A stretch of 64,000 nucleotides of DNA from Pseudomonas sp. (GTDB lineage Bacteria; Pseudomonadota; Gammaproteobacteria; Pseudomonadales; Pseudomonadaceae), in contig NZ_PEKX01000008.1 of NCBI RefSeq assembly GCF_002796985.1, forward strand, positions 186,001 to 250,000, given 5' to 3'. This document shows positions 15,930-23,366 of the stretch, one piece after another. How positions within the stretch are numbered: position 1 is the first letter of the stretch; every line of letters begins with the position of its first letter. Made by a program: the position numbers and the translations under genes. The notes under the pieces are model-generated. The model searched no databases, had not been told where the DNA came from, and worked only from the letters and a program-made list of their open reading frames with translations.

Positions 15930-16613
15930 TCACTGCACCGGGAAGTCGAAGTAGGTCTGCGGATAAGGCTCGGCTTTCAGGGTGTAGTGCCACCACTCGG
16001 CACCGTAGGGCTCGAAACCGTGGCGCAGCATGGCCTGGCGCAGGGTTTCGCGGTTGCGCGTCTGCTGCACGCTGATCAGCGCAGTGCCGTGATGGGAGAT
16101 GGGCCCGAAGAAATCGAACGGGCTGCCCATGTCCAACTCTTCCCCGGTTTTCGAATCCACCAGCGTGAGGTCGACGGTGCTGCCGCGCGAGTGCCCGGAG
16201 TGCTTGGCGATGTAGCCGTCGCGGTACAGCGCGGGCTTGTCCAGGTCGGGGTAGTAGCGGGTCTTCTGGCGGACGTCCTGCGGGTCGGCGGCCCAGCGGC
16301 GGAACTCATCCACTGCGCGCTGCGGGCGATAGCCATCGAAGATCTTCAGTGCCAGGCCGCTCAGCGCGACGTCCTTCTCCACTGAGGCCAATGCGGCGGC
16401 GGCTTTGCCGGTGAGGATGATCCGTGCCTTCTGGTAGCCGTCGATGGGCTCGCCGACGAAATTATCGGCGCTGGCGTAGCGCACGTCATAGCGCGCGGAT
16501 TTCAGCACCTGGTCGAGATAGACGAAGCCGCCTTGCGTCGGCTGATCGGCGCGTAGTGCCGGGCTGATGAGCAGGCAGAGCAGCACCGTGAACTGCGCGC
16601 CCGCCCGGCTCAT
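15930..16613 (-). CDS. D-Ala-D-Ala dipeptidase, VanX/DdpX type (periplasmic)
   Basis: A 227-aa precursor with a signal peptide (residues 1-22). The zinc site of the peptidase M15D family is present: SGHSRGSTVDL near residue 146 (HxxxxxxD) and EWWHY near residue 211 (catalytic Glu and third ligand His). FDGYRPQRAV supplies the conserved arginine. The reaction is cleavage of D-Ala-D-Ala, for peptidoglycan turnover or reuse rather than glycopeptide resistance, since no vanHA genes are nearby. The start ATGA overlaps the stop of the upstream lipoyl-carrier gene. Confidence 0.9.
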   Translation of the reverse strand: MSRAGAQFTVLLCLLISPALRADQPTQGGFVYLDQVLKSARYDVRYASADNFVGEPIDGYQKARIILTGKAAAALASVEKDVALSGLALKIFDGYRPQRAVDEFRRWAADPQDVRQKTRYYPDLDKPALYRDGYIAKHSGHSRGSTVDLTLVDSKTGEELDMGSPFDFFGPISHHGTALISVQQTRNRETLRQAMLRHGFEPYGAEWWHYTLKAEPYPQTYFDFPVQ

Positions 16614-17071
16614 GGGCGCAGCGCCTGGACCCCGTCGTCGTCGGGGTCGAAGTTGTCCAGGTGCATGCGCTGGGCAAAGGCCTCCAGCGCGGCTTCGCCC
16701 TGCAGGAAGCGGCCACGGGCGACGGCCCAGTCGTCGGGCCGCAGGCGCACCATCCAGCCTTCGCCGTAACAGTCCAGGTTGATCAGCCCTGGCCTGCGCA
16801 CCACGGCTTGGTTGCTGGCGAGGACGGTGCCGTCCAGCGGGCTGCGCGCCGAGGAGGCCGCCTTGGCGAATTCCACCACGCCGAAGCTGCGGTCGCAGTC
16901 GATGTGCCAACCGTCGCGCTTGGGGGTGAAGGCGAAGATCTGCCCGTAGACCGCGCAGCCGTAGGCGGTGAGCCCGAGGGTGACAGCGCCGCCTTCCTCC
17001 TCGCGCAGCCAGAGGTTGTAGTCGGGCGCGTAGAGCAGTTCGTCGGGGAACTCCAGGCCGTGCAGCTTCAC
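16610..17071 (-). CDS. Glycine cleavage H-like lipoyl carrier protein (orphan)
   Basis: A 153-aa protein aligning over its length with GcvH: YNLWLREEEGGAVTLGLTAY at the start, the lipoyl-lysine loop VEFAKAASSARSPLDG near residues 57-72 with Lys in the expected place, and GEGWMVRL near residue 100. No gcvT, gcvP or lipoate ligase is near. It sits between a DsrE-family gene and a dipeptidase with 4-base overlaps (GTGA, ATGA). That suggests a carrier of lipoyl-bound sulfur or another acyl group rather than glycine cleavage, which is an inference. The GTG start is set by that overlap. Confidence 0.75.
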   Translation of the reverse strand: MKLHGLEFPDELLYAPDYNLWLREEEGGAVTLGLTAYGCAVYGQIFAFTPKRDGWHIDCDRSFGVVEFAKAASSARSPLDGTVLASNQAVVRRPGLINLDCYGEGWMVRLRPDDWAVARGRFLQGEAALEAFAQRMHLDNFDPDDDGVQALRP

Positions 17072-17442
17072 AGCGTCAGCACCCGGTCGTATTCGAGGAT
17101 CATGCGCGCCAGCTCGCCGCCGCTGGCGATCTCGTCGATTTCCTCGATCAGCCGGCTTTCGTCGATGGCCACGCCCGGTGCGCGGCACATCAGCAGGCGT
17201 GCGCCGGCTTCCTTGGCCTGCTGGATGAAGTGGCTGATGGGCTCGCCATCCTCGGCGGCGTAGAGGTTGTCGGCGATATCCTGGAAGGCCAGGCGGGTGC
17301 CTTCGCCGCTGAGGAACAGGGTCACCTTGGCATCCATGCACGCCAGCAGCGTGGCGGTGTAGAAGGGCGCGGCGCAGCGCGCCGGGGTGCTCGGGCCGCT
17401 GCTGACGATGATCAGCACACGCTGGGGCTCAGGCGTGGACAA
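17068..17442 (-). CDS. DsrE-family protein
   Basis: A 124-aa single-domain protein: VLIIVSSGPSTPARC at the N-terminus, ATLLACMDAKVTLFLSGEG, and a C-terminal LMCRAPGVAIDESRLIEEID. This is the flavodoxin-like DsrE fold found in sulfur-relay proteins. Cys23, Cys35 and Cys85 are candidate sulfur carriers. The gene overlaps the GNAT gene upstream by 14 bases and the H-like gene downstream by 4 bases, so all three are coupled. Confidence 0.75.
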   Translation of the reverse strand: MSTPEPQRVLIIVSSGPSTPARCAAPFYTATLLACMDAKVTLFLSGEGTRLAFQDIADNLYAAEDGEPISHFIQQAKEAGARLLMCRAPGVAIDESRLIEEIDEIASGGELARMILEYDRVLTL

Positions 17443-17923
17443 GGGCTTTCTCCAGTTGGACCAGGGCGATGCGCCGGCCTTGCGGGTCGGCGCGCTCGAC
17501 GATGCCCTGCGGCTTGTAGCCCAGGCGTGCGTAAAGCAGCAGGCCGGCGGCGTTGGCGTTGAAGCAGGACACTTTCATGACCTGCGCCTTGTACTGGTCG
17601 CGGGCGAGATTCTCCATGACCTCGATCAGGTACTGCGCCACGCCGTGCCGCCGCGCCCAGGGCGCGACCATCATGTTGCCCAGCGCGCAGAGTTCGTTGG
17701 GCTGCCATTGGTAGAAGTTGGCGAAGCCGGCGACGCGGCCATCGAGTAGCGCTACGGTGCTGCCGCGCCGTTCGGCCATGGCGGCGGCGAGTTGGCCGAT
17801 GGTCAAAGGCCAGCTCGCCTTGGGGTAGCAGTAGAAGAGTTCGTCGGCGTCCTGGGGAAAGCCGACCACCTCGCCGAGATCGTCGGCGAGGGCGGGGCGA
17901 TGTTGCAAGGCAGGTGGGTTCAC
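17429..17923 (-). CDS. GNAT family N-acetyltransferase
   Basis: A 164-aa acetyltransferase. The acetyl-CoA loop is MMVAPWARRHGVAQYL (Q/RxxGxG/A type) near residues 92-107, preceded by VALLDGRVAGFANF and followed by NANAAGLLLYARLGYK. The GTG start has GGGAGA upstream. It is first in an apparent leftward operon GNAT-DsrE-lipoyl carrier-dipeptidase. The substrate is unknown. Confidence 0.85.
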   Translation of the reverse strand: MNPPALQHRPALADDLGEVVGFPQDADELFYCYPKASWPLTIGQLAAAMAERRGSTVALLDGRVAGFANFYQWQPNELCALGNMMVAPWARRHGVAQYLIEVMENLARDQYKAQVMKVSCFNANAAGLLLYARLGYKPQGIVERADPQGRRIALVQLEKALVHA

Positions 17924-17951
17924 GCGTTCTCCCGTGTCATGGTCGGGCCGG

Positions 17952-18512
17952 TCAGTGCGGCGGGTACTGGGCGATGATTTTTTGCACCGTCTCGCGGATC
18001 GCCGCTTCGCGTTCGGCGGGCGTCGGCGGGCTGCTGCGCATGATCTGCTCACCGCTGCCGCGCCAGACCAGCTTGCCGTCCTTGCCGTCGAACATGTCGA
18101 CCTGGATGGTGGCGACCTTGTAGGTGATGGTACGGCTCTCGGCCATGGGCGGCGGGCCCCAGTAGCCACCCCAATAACCGCCCCAGTAGCCGCCGCTGTA
18201 GGTGGTGACCTGGTCCTGGCGCTGGTCGACGATCAGGTAGGCGCGCAGCTTCACGTCGCCGGGGTTGCCGCCTTGTGCCTGGCGCAGGCCGCGCTGGTCG
18301 AACTCGCCGGCCACCGCATCGCTGATGCGCTGCTCGGTGAGGTCGCTCTTGATGCGCGGGTCGTCCGGGCGGTACTCGAAGGCCGGCTGCGCCCAGCTCC
18401 AGGTCAGGTAGCGGGAGAAGTCGCGGGTGGTGTCGTAGTCGCGGCTGACGCTGGTGGTTTCGCAGGCAGCGAGGCCGAGCATCAGGCCCAGAAGCAGTAA
18501 ACGGCGGATCAT
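17952..18512 (-). CDS. DUF4136 lipoprotein
   Basis: A 186-aa precursor with a lipobox LAAC (Cys17) and a DUF4136 body: FSRYLTWSWAQPAF, RISDAVAGEFDQRGL and a Gly/Tyr/Trp-rich insert (YSGGYWGGYWGGYWG). It is paralogous to the next gene upstream. Members are outer-membrane-associated lipoproteins of unknown function. Confidence 0.85.
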   Translation of the reverse strand: MIRRLLLLGLMLGLAACETTSVSRDYDTTRDFSRYLTWSWAQPAFEYRPDDPRIKSDLTEQRISDAVAGEFDQRGLRQAQGGNPGDVKLRAYLIVDQRQDQVTTYSGGYWGGYWGGYWGPPPMAESRTITYKVATIQVDMFDGKDGKLVWRGSGEQIMRSSPPTPAEREAAIRETVQKIIAQYPPH

Positions 18513-18634
18513 GGTTGGAATACTCCTGACAGAGCTTTCATCCAAGCGCAGAGTCCGCGCAAAGGCAAGCGGCAGAGGGGTTGCGCAGGGTTGCCGTGGA
18601 TGAAAACCTGGCAGGATTCCCGGCCAGCCGCCGG

Positions 18635-19219
18635 TCAGCCCGGCGGGTAACCGTCCATGGCCTTGCGCGCGGCTTCGCGCAGCGCGCGGGCCTGGTCGCT
18701 CTGGCTGTCGCCGTTGTCGTATTCGGCGCTGCCGCTCCAGATTTCCTGGTGGTTATGGGCGTCGAACAGGGCGATACGCACCACGCTGACGGTGACCACG
18801 TAAGTGCGGGTGACGGGGTAGGAGGCGCCGCCGTACCAGGGGTCGTTCCAGCCGCCGCCGTAGTAGCCGCCGCCGTAGTAATCGGTGGTCTGGCGGGTGC
18901 GTTGCTCGCTGGAAAGGTGCGCGCTGACGGTGACGTCCGCTGGCGCATTCGAGCGCGCCGGGCGCAGGCCGCGCTGGTCGAGGGCTTCGCTGACCGCATC
19001 CTGCAACGGGCCGCCGAAGCCGGCGCCGTCCACCCAGCTCCACGAGCGGTAGCGCCCGTAGTCCAGCGGTGGGGCCGGATAGCTGCCGGGGTCGAGGCCG
19101 GGGTTGGCGGCCTGCGCGGGGGCTGGCGGGATCGGCAGCGAGGTGTTGCTGTAGGGGTTCTGGCCCTGGCAGGCGGCCAGGGCGGTGAGCAGCGGCAGGA
19201 TCAACAGGTAACGCGGCAT
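18635..19219 (-). CDS. DUF4136 lipoprotein, paralogue
   Basis: A 194-aa precursor with lipobox LAAC (Cys17). The same plan as its neighbour is visible: YRSWSWVDGAGFG, AVSEALDQRGLRP and a YYGGGYYGGGWND insert. The tandem pair probably arose by duplication. ATG at 19219 begins the signal peptide; earlier codons in the frame lack one. Confidence 0.85.
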   Translation of the reverse strand: MPRYLLILPLLTALAACQGQNPYSNTSLPIPPAPAQAANPGLDPGSYPAPPLDYGRYRSWSWVDGAGFGGPLQDAVSEALDQRGLRPARSNAPADVTVSAHLSSEQRTRQTTDYYGGGYYGGGWNDPWYGGASYPVTRTYVVTVSVVRIALFDAHNHQEIWSGSAEYDNGDSQSDQARALREAARKAMDGYPPG

Positions 19220-19272
19220 GACAGACTCCCGCACGCCGGTATGGAAGGGCGTGCGCAGTGGCAACTATGCAC

Positions 19273-20043
19273 CTAATCCTGCGGCCGGCACAGCCAGTGC
19301 AGGTAGCGGCCGAGGCCGGCGAAGGCGGGGTGTCGACGGTATTGCAGTTCCATCTCCACCAGGTCCAGCGGCTCGGCCTTGTGCTGGAATTCCACCGGCA
19401 TGTAGTCGTGGAACACCCGCACGCCGCTGCGTGCTTCGATGCTCCAATGGTTGGCCATGGCGGCTTCGAGTACGCGCGGGTCGAGCGGTTCCTGCGGGGT
19501 GAGGCTCTGGCCCTCGCCGGAGAAGCGGTTCTTGCGCAGCTTGCGGAAGTGGCCCTTGAGCAGGTTGCGGTAGATCAGCGCATCGCGGTTGTAGAAGGCC
19601 AGGGACAGCCAGCCATCGGCGCGGGTCAGCTGATGCAGCACGGGCAGGATCGCCAGCGGCTCGGCCAGCCACTCCAGCACGGCGTGGCAGATCACCAGGT
19701 CGTAGGGTTCGTTCAACTGGCCGAGCAGGTCCTGCCAGGGGGCTGCGATGAAGGTGGCTTGCAGGCCGGCCTCCTCGAAGCGCTGGCGCGCACCGTCGAG
19801 CATCGGCGCGGCGGGCTCGGCGAGGGTGACATCGTGACCGCGCCCGGCCAGCCACAGCGACATGTGGCCCAGGCCCGCGCCGATATCCAGCACGCGCAGC
19901 GGGCGGTCGGGCAGCGCTTCGGCGAGGTCGGCCTGCAGCACGGCGAGGCGGATGGCGCCTTTGGCGCCGCCGTAGATCTTCTCGGCGAAGCGCGTGGCCA
20001 GTTCGTCGAAATGGCGGTCGCCGGTCTTCGGGGAATCGCTCAC
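19273..20043 (-). CDS. cmoM: SAM-dependent methyltransferase, CmoM/SmtA type
   Basis: A 256-aa class I methyltransferase. SAM motif I is VLDIGAGLGHMS near residue 50, motif II is DVTLAEP, and CHAVLEWL and LSLAFYNRDALIYRNLLKG are hallmarks of CmoM, which methylates carboxymethoxyuridine in the tRNA wobble position. The GTG start overlaps the MazG-like stop by four bases. The symbol is given on motif resemblance. Confidence 0.8.
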   Translation of the reverse strand: MSDSPKTGDRHFDELATRFAEKIYGGAKGAIRLAVLQADLAEALPDRPLRVLDIGAGLGHMSLWLAGRGHDVTLAEPAAPMLDGARQRFEEAGLQATFIAAPWQDLLGQLNEPYDLVICHAVLEWLAEPLAILPVLHQLTRADGWLSLAFYNRDALIYRNLLKGHFRKLRKNRFSGEGQSLTPQEPLDPRVLEAAMANHWSIEARSGVRVFHDYMPVEFQHKAEPLDLVEMELQYRRHPAFAGLGRYLHWLCRPQD

Positions 20044-20357
20044 TTGGCGCCCCCCTCGATGAAGCGCCGTTCGCTGTCGGCCAGTTTGGCGAGCACCGCC
20101 TGGTCCATGTCGATGCCCAGTTCCGCACACATCAGCAGCAGGTAAAGGACGATGTCACCGACTTCCTGGCCGACGTGGGCGAGTTTCTCCGGGGGCAGCT
20201 GGCGCGACTCGTCCTCGCGCAGCCACTGGAAGATTTCCACCAGCTCGGCCATTTCCACACTGGCTGCCATGGCCAGGTTCTTCGGGCTGTGGAAGCGACT
20301 CCAGTCGTTGTGGTCGCGGATGGCGTGCAGGCGCGCGGTGATGGCTTCGAGGTTCAT
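20040..20357 (-). CDS. MazG-like nucleotide pyrophosphohydrolase
   Basis: A 105-aa all-helical protein with the MazG-type metal motif EMAELVEIFQW (ExxxLxE) followed by EVGDIVLYLLLM (ExxD). It resembles small dCTPase/RS21-C6-type house-cleaning enzymes. It is translationally coupled to the downstream methyltransferase. Confidence 0.88.
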   Translation of the reverse strand: MNLEAITARLHAIRDHNDWSRFHSPKNLAMAASVEMAELVEIFQWLREDESRQLPPEKLAHVGQEVGDIVLYLLLMCAELGIDMDQAVLAKLADSERRFIEGGAK

Positions 20358-20403
20358 GCAGATGGGGCTCCAACGTGAGCCCCATAGCTTCAAGCCTTGC
20401 GCA

Positions 20404-21261
20404 TCAAACGTCCAGCGGGCTCCAGCTGCCGGCCATGTGCGGCAGGCCGTCCTTGCCACGCAGGCTGAACTGCCCGGAAGGCGCCGGCTCGCTGGCCAGC
20501 AGGTTGACCTGGGAGGGCAGCAGTACCGGTTTCTGGAAGCGCACGTCGACCCGATAGCCGGCCATCGGCAGACGCTCGCCCAGGGCGGCCAGGCTGCGGG
20601 CCTTGTTCCACAGGCCGTGGGCGATGGCGCGGGGGAAGCCGAACAGCTTGGCGCTGGCGGCGAACAGGTGGATCGGGTTGTAGTCGCCGGCTACGCGGGC
20701 GTAGCGCCGGCCGATGTCCGCCGGGCAGTTCCAGGCATCGATCTGCTCCAGCGGCAGCTCGGCCACTTCTTCGCGGGCCGGCGGCGTGCCGTCCAGGCGC
20801 ATGCCGCGGAACAGGATGCGGCTGTCACCCTCCCACAGCAGGCCGAGCTGGTCGTGCAGCTGGGTGATGATGCTGAAGGTCACGCCCTTCTCGTGGGGCT
20901 GGAGGTTCTCCACCCGCACGCTGACGGTGAACGGCCCCAGGCCGCCGAGGGGGCGCAACACGCTGATACGGTTTTCCAGGTGCACCAGGCCCAGCAGCGG
21001 GAAGGGGAAGCGCGCATCCGTCAGCAGGCCCATCTGCAGGCCGAAGGCGAGGACGTGCGGGTAGGTCGGCGGCAGCAGGTGGTTGTCGGCAAAGCCGCAG
21101 ACCTTGCGGTAGCGCTCCAGGTGCTTCGCATCGACCGTGACCGGGCAGCGCAGGCCGCGTGTCGGCAGGCTGCGGCCACGCACGCCGCGGCGCACGGCGG
21201 CGCGGGCGAACAGACCGGTGAGGGCGGGTGGGGCGGACAGGTCAAGCCAATCGCGGGGCAT
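20404..21261 (-). CDS. MaoC-family acyl dehydratase (hot-dog fold)
   Basis: A 285-aa double hot-dog protein. The hydratase motif is GDYNPIHLFAASAKLFGFPRAIAHG near residues 192-216, with Asp and His of the (R)-hydratase site. It probably hydrates enoyl-CoA/ACP intermediates together with the ketoacyl reductase and thiolase 3 kb away. The AraC-type regulator next to it is divergent. Confidence 0.85.
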   Translation of the reverse strand: MPRDWLDLSAPPALTGLFARAAVRRGVRGRSLPTRGLRCPVTVDAKHLERYRKVCGFADNHLLPPTYPHVLAFGLQMGLLTDARFPFPLLGLVHLENRISVLRPLGGLGPFTVSVRVENLQPHEKGVTFSIITQLHDQLGLLWEGDSRILFRGMRLDGTPPAREEVAELPLEQIDAWNCPADIGRRYARVAGDYNPIHLFAASAKLFGFPRAIAHGLWNKARSLAALGERLPMAGYRVDVRFQKPVLLPSQVNLLASEPAPSGQFSLRGKDGLPHMAGSWSPLDV

Positions 21262-21467
21262 CGGGTATCTCCTGGCGGGTATTCAATCAGCTTAGCCAGC
21301 GCTGGGGCGCGGGCATTGGCCGTGGCAACGCGGTGCGCGGCAGGCAAGTCAATATGACCGTCGAATTGCTCGGACATTTCCCTCAAGCAGCTTCCTGATT
21401 CTCTTGAGGGGCGATAGGAAAGCTGCCTAAGATGGGCCCGCCTCATGGATAACTAGAAAAAAACACC

Positions 21468-22475
21468 ATGCGTGATCTGACCGACGATGTGGCGCTGATG
21501 CGCCCGGTGATCGACGCCCTGCGCGCCAGCGGTACCGACCCTGACCGCGTGCTGGCTCGCGTTGGCCTGCCAGCCGGCAGCCTGCCGGCCGGACGATTCC
21601 CCCACAGCGCACAGAACCTGTTCTGGAAAGCGGCCGCCGAAGAGTGCGGCGAGGAACATGTCGGCCTCTACCTGGCCGGCCACCTGCCCGCGTTCCATGG
21701 CTTGCTGCTGGAATACCTGTTCCTCTCCAGCGCCACTTTTGGCGAAGGCCTGCGCCACGCCTTGCGCTATGTGCGCCTGCTCTCCGATACCCTCAACGCC
21801 CGCCTGGAAGTGGAGGGTGAGAAGGCCGTGCTGCTGCTCGGCCATAGCGCCGGAACCAACCGGCACTTCCCCGAAATGCTCGCCGGCGCCGTAGTCCGCC
21901 TGTTCCACGCGCTCACCGAAGGCGACTTCAAGCCCCAGGAAGTGCAGTTGATGCACGAGGCGGGCGCTCCTGCTGAGCGATACCAGCAGGTCTACGGCTG
22001 CCCGGTAGTGCTGGGCGCCGATCGCTATGCCCTGGTCTTCGCTGCCGAAGTGCTGGAGAAACCCTCGCGCCACGCCGCGCCGGAACTGCTGCGCATGCAC
22101 GAGTCCCTGGCGCGCCGGCAACTGGCGGAAGTGGAGCGACTGGACCTGGTGCGCAAGGTGCGCGAACTGATCGGCGTGCTGCTGGTGGATGGCGGCGCGA
22201 CGCTGGAGCAGGTCGCCGCTCGTCTCGACATGCCGGCCCGCCGCCTGCGCGAGCGCCTGGCCATGGCCGGGGTGCGTTTCAACGATCTGGTCACCGACTA
22301 CCGCTGCCGCCTGGCCAAGGAACTGTTGCTCAAGACCGACGAGCGCATCGAGGTGATCGTCGAGCGCACCGGCTTCTCCGAGCCGAGCACCTTCTACCGG
22401 GCGTTCAAGCGCTGGGTCGGCGAGACCCCGGTGGAGTTCCGCCGCCGCGGCCGCCCGCAGCCTCCGGCGGAGTGA
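21468..22475 (+). CDS. AraC-family transcriptional regulator
   Basis: A 335-aa regulator with an N-terminal ligand-binding region (arabinose-binding-like, residues 10-200) and a C-terminal double HTH. The HTH shows TLEQVAARLDMPARRLRERL and a second helix IEVIVERTGFSEPSTFYRAF. Divergent from the MaoC gene, it may control the fatty-acid-type genes around it. Confidence 0.88.
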   Translation: MRDLTDDVALMRPVIDALRASGTDPDRVLARVGLPAGSLPAGRFPHSAQNLFWKAAAEECGEEHVGLYLAGHLPAFHGLLLEYLFLSSATFGEGLRHALRYVRLLSDTLNARLEVEGEKAVLLLGHSAGTNRHFPEMLAGAVVRLFHALTEGDFKPQEVQLMHEAGAPAERYQQVYGCPVVLGADRYALVFAAEVLEKPSRHAAPELLRMHESLARRQLAEVERLDLVRKVRELIGVLLVDGGATLEQVAARLDMPARRLRERLAMAGVRFNDLVTDYRCRLAKELLLKTDERIEVIVERTGFSEPSTFYRAFKRWVGETPVEFRRRGRPQPPAE

Positions 22476-22539
22476 TCGAACCGCTTCGAGCCTGCGTCTG
22501 GATAGGCTTTGCCGGTCAATTCCCGCCAAGGTACGCCCG

Positions 22540-22944
22540 ATGCAAAGCCGAATCCGCCAGCCGCTGCTGTTGTCCACCCTCCTGCTGCTGAGCCTTCAGC
22601 AAGCGGTTGCGGGGGAGATGGGCGAAACCGCGTTCTCTCGTCTGGACCGCGACGGCGACGGCTATATCGAGGCCGCCGACATGGACGCCATGCGCGTGCG
22701 CATGTTCCACCGCCTGGACCGTGATCACGACGGATTGCTCACCTGCGAAGAAATGACCCCGCCCAACCCCAGCGTGAATGTCTCCCCCAACGCCATTGCC
22801 TGGCCGGACCAGGATGGCGACGGCAAGGTCAGCCAGACGGAGTTCCTGACCCAGGAGCCCGCGCTGATCGTGCGGGCGGACCGCAATGGCGATCACCGGG
22901 TGAGCGCGGAGGAGTTTCGGGAATTGGTGGCGGCGCGGGGGTGA
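22540..22944 (+). CDS. Exported EF-hand calcium-binding protein
   Basis: A 134-aa precursor with a signal peptide (residues 1-25) and four EF-hand-like loops: DRDGDGYIEAAD, DRDHDGLLTCEE, DQDGDGKVSQTE and DRNGDHRVSAEE. It is similar to small bacterial calmodulin-like proteins of the periplasm. The partner is unknown. Confidence 0.85.
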   Translation: MQSRIRQPLLLSTLLLLSLQQAVAGEMGETAFSRLDRDGDGYIEAADMDAMRVRMFHRLDRDHDGLLTCEEMTPPNPSVNVSPNAIAWPDQDGDGKVSQTEFLTQEPALIVRADRNGDHRVSAEEFRELVAARG

Positions 22945-23043
22945 TTTGTAGGAGCCCTCATCTGACAGTCCGTGACTGGGATTTGCCCTCTCCCCCAGCT
23001 CGAACGTTTTCATGGAGGAGCGGGCCACTTTTTAGAGAAGCAA

Positions 23044-23330
23044 GTGGGCGCGACCGCGCCCATGGGGCGTTCCTACAGGTGGCGCAGACCTTTCAGGATC
23101 GTAGGGCGCATAACGCGCCAGCGTTATCCGCCGCGAGGCTATCGGCGGATAACCCGTTCCGGGTTATGCGCCCTACGATGCTGCACCGGTGGTTCCCTCA
23201 CCCCAACCCTCTCCCAGAGGGAGAAGGGGCCGATTGTGCCGGCTGATGCCACGGTTTCGTCCTGCACCGATCAGTCCCCTCTCCCGCTTGAGGAGCGGGG
23301 CGCGCAGCCAGGGTTGGGGTGAGGGGCTCT
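23044..23330. repeat. Composite intergenic repeat array (families E, B and D)
   Basis: The 422-base gap 22945-23366 has no gene. It holds GCGACCGCGCCCATGGGGCG (23048-23078), then an inverted pair GTAGGGCGCATAACGCG...GGTTATGCGCCCTAC (23100-23177), and two CCCTCTCCC-type hairpins (23198-23230 and 23277-23330). Confidence 0.8.
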
Positions 23331-23366
23331 TGATCTTGGCGGGCAGCTTTAGAGCAGTCTGTGGGA

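Noticed and set aside
15930..16613. VanX as part of a vancomycin-resistance cluster
   Set aside because: No vanH, vanA or VanRS genes are nearby, and Gram-negative DdpX-type enzymes serve cell-wall recycling.
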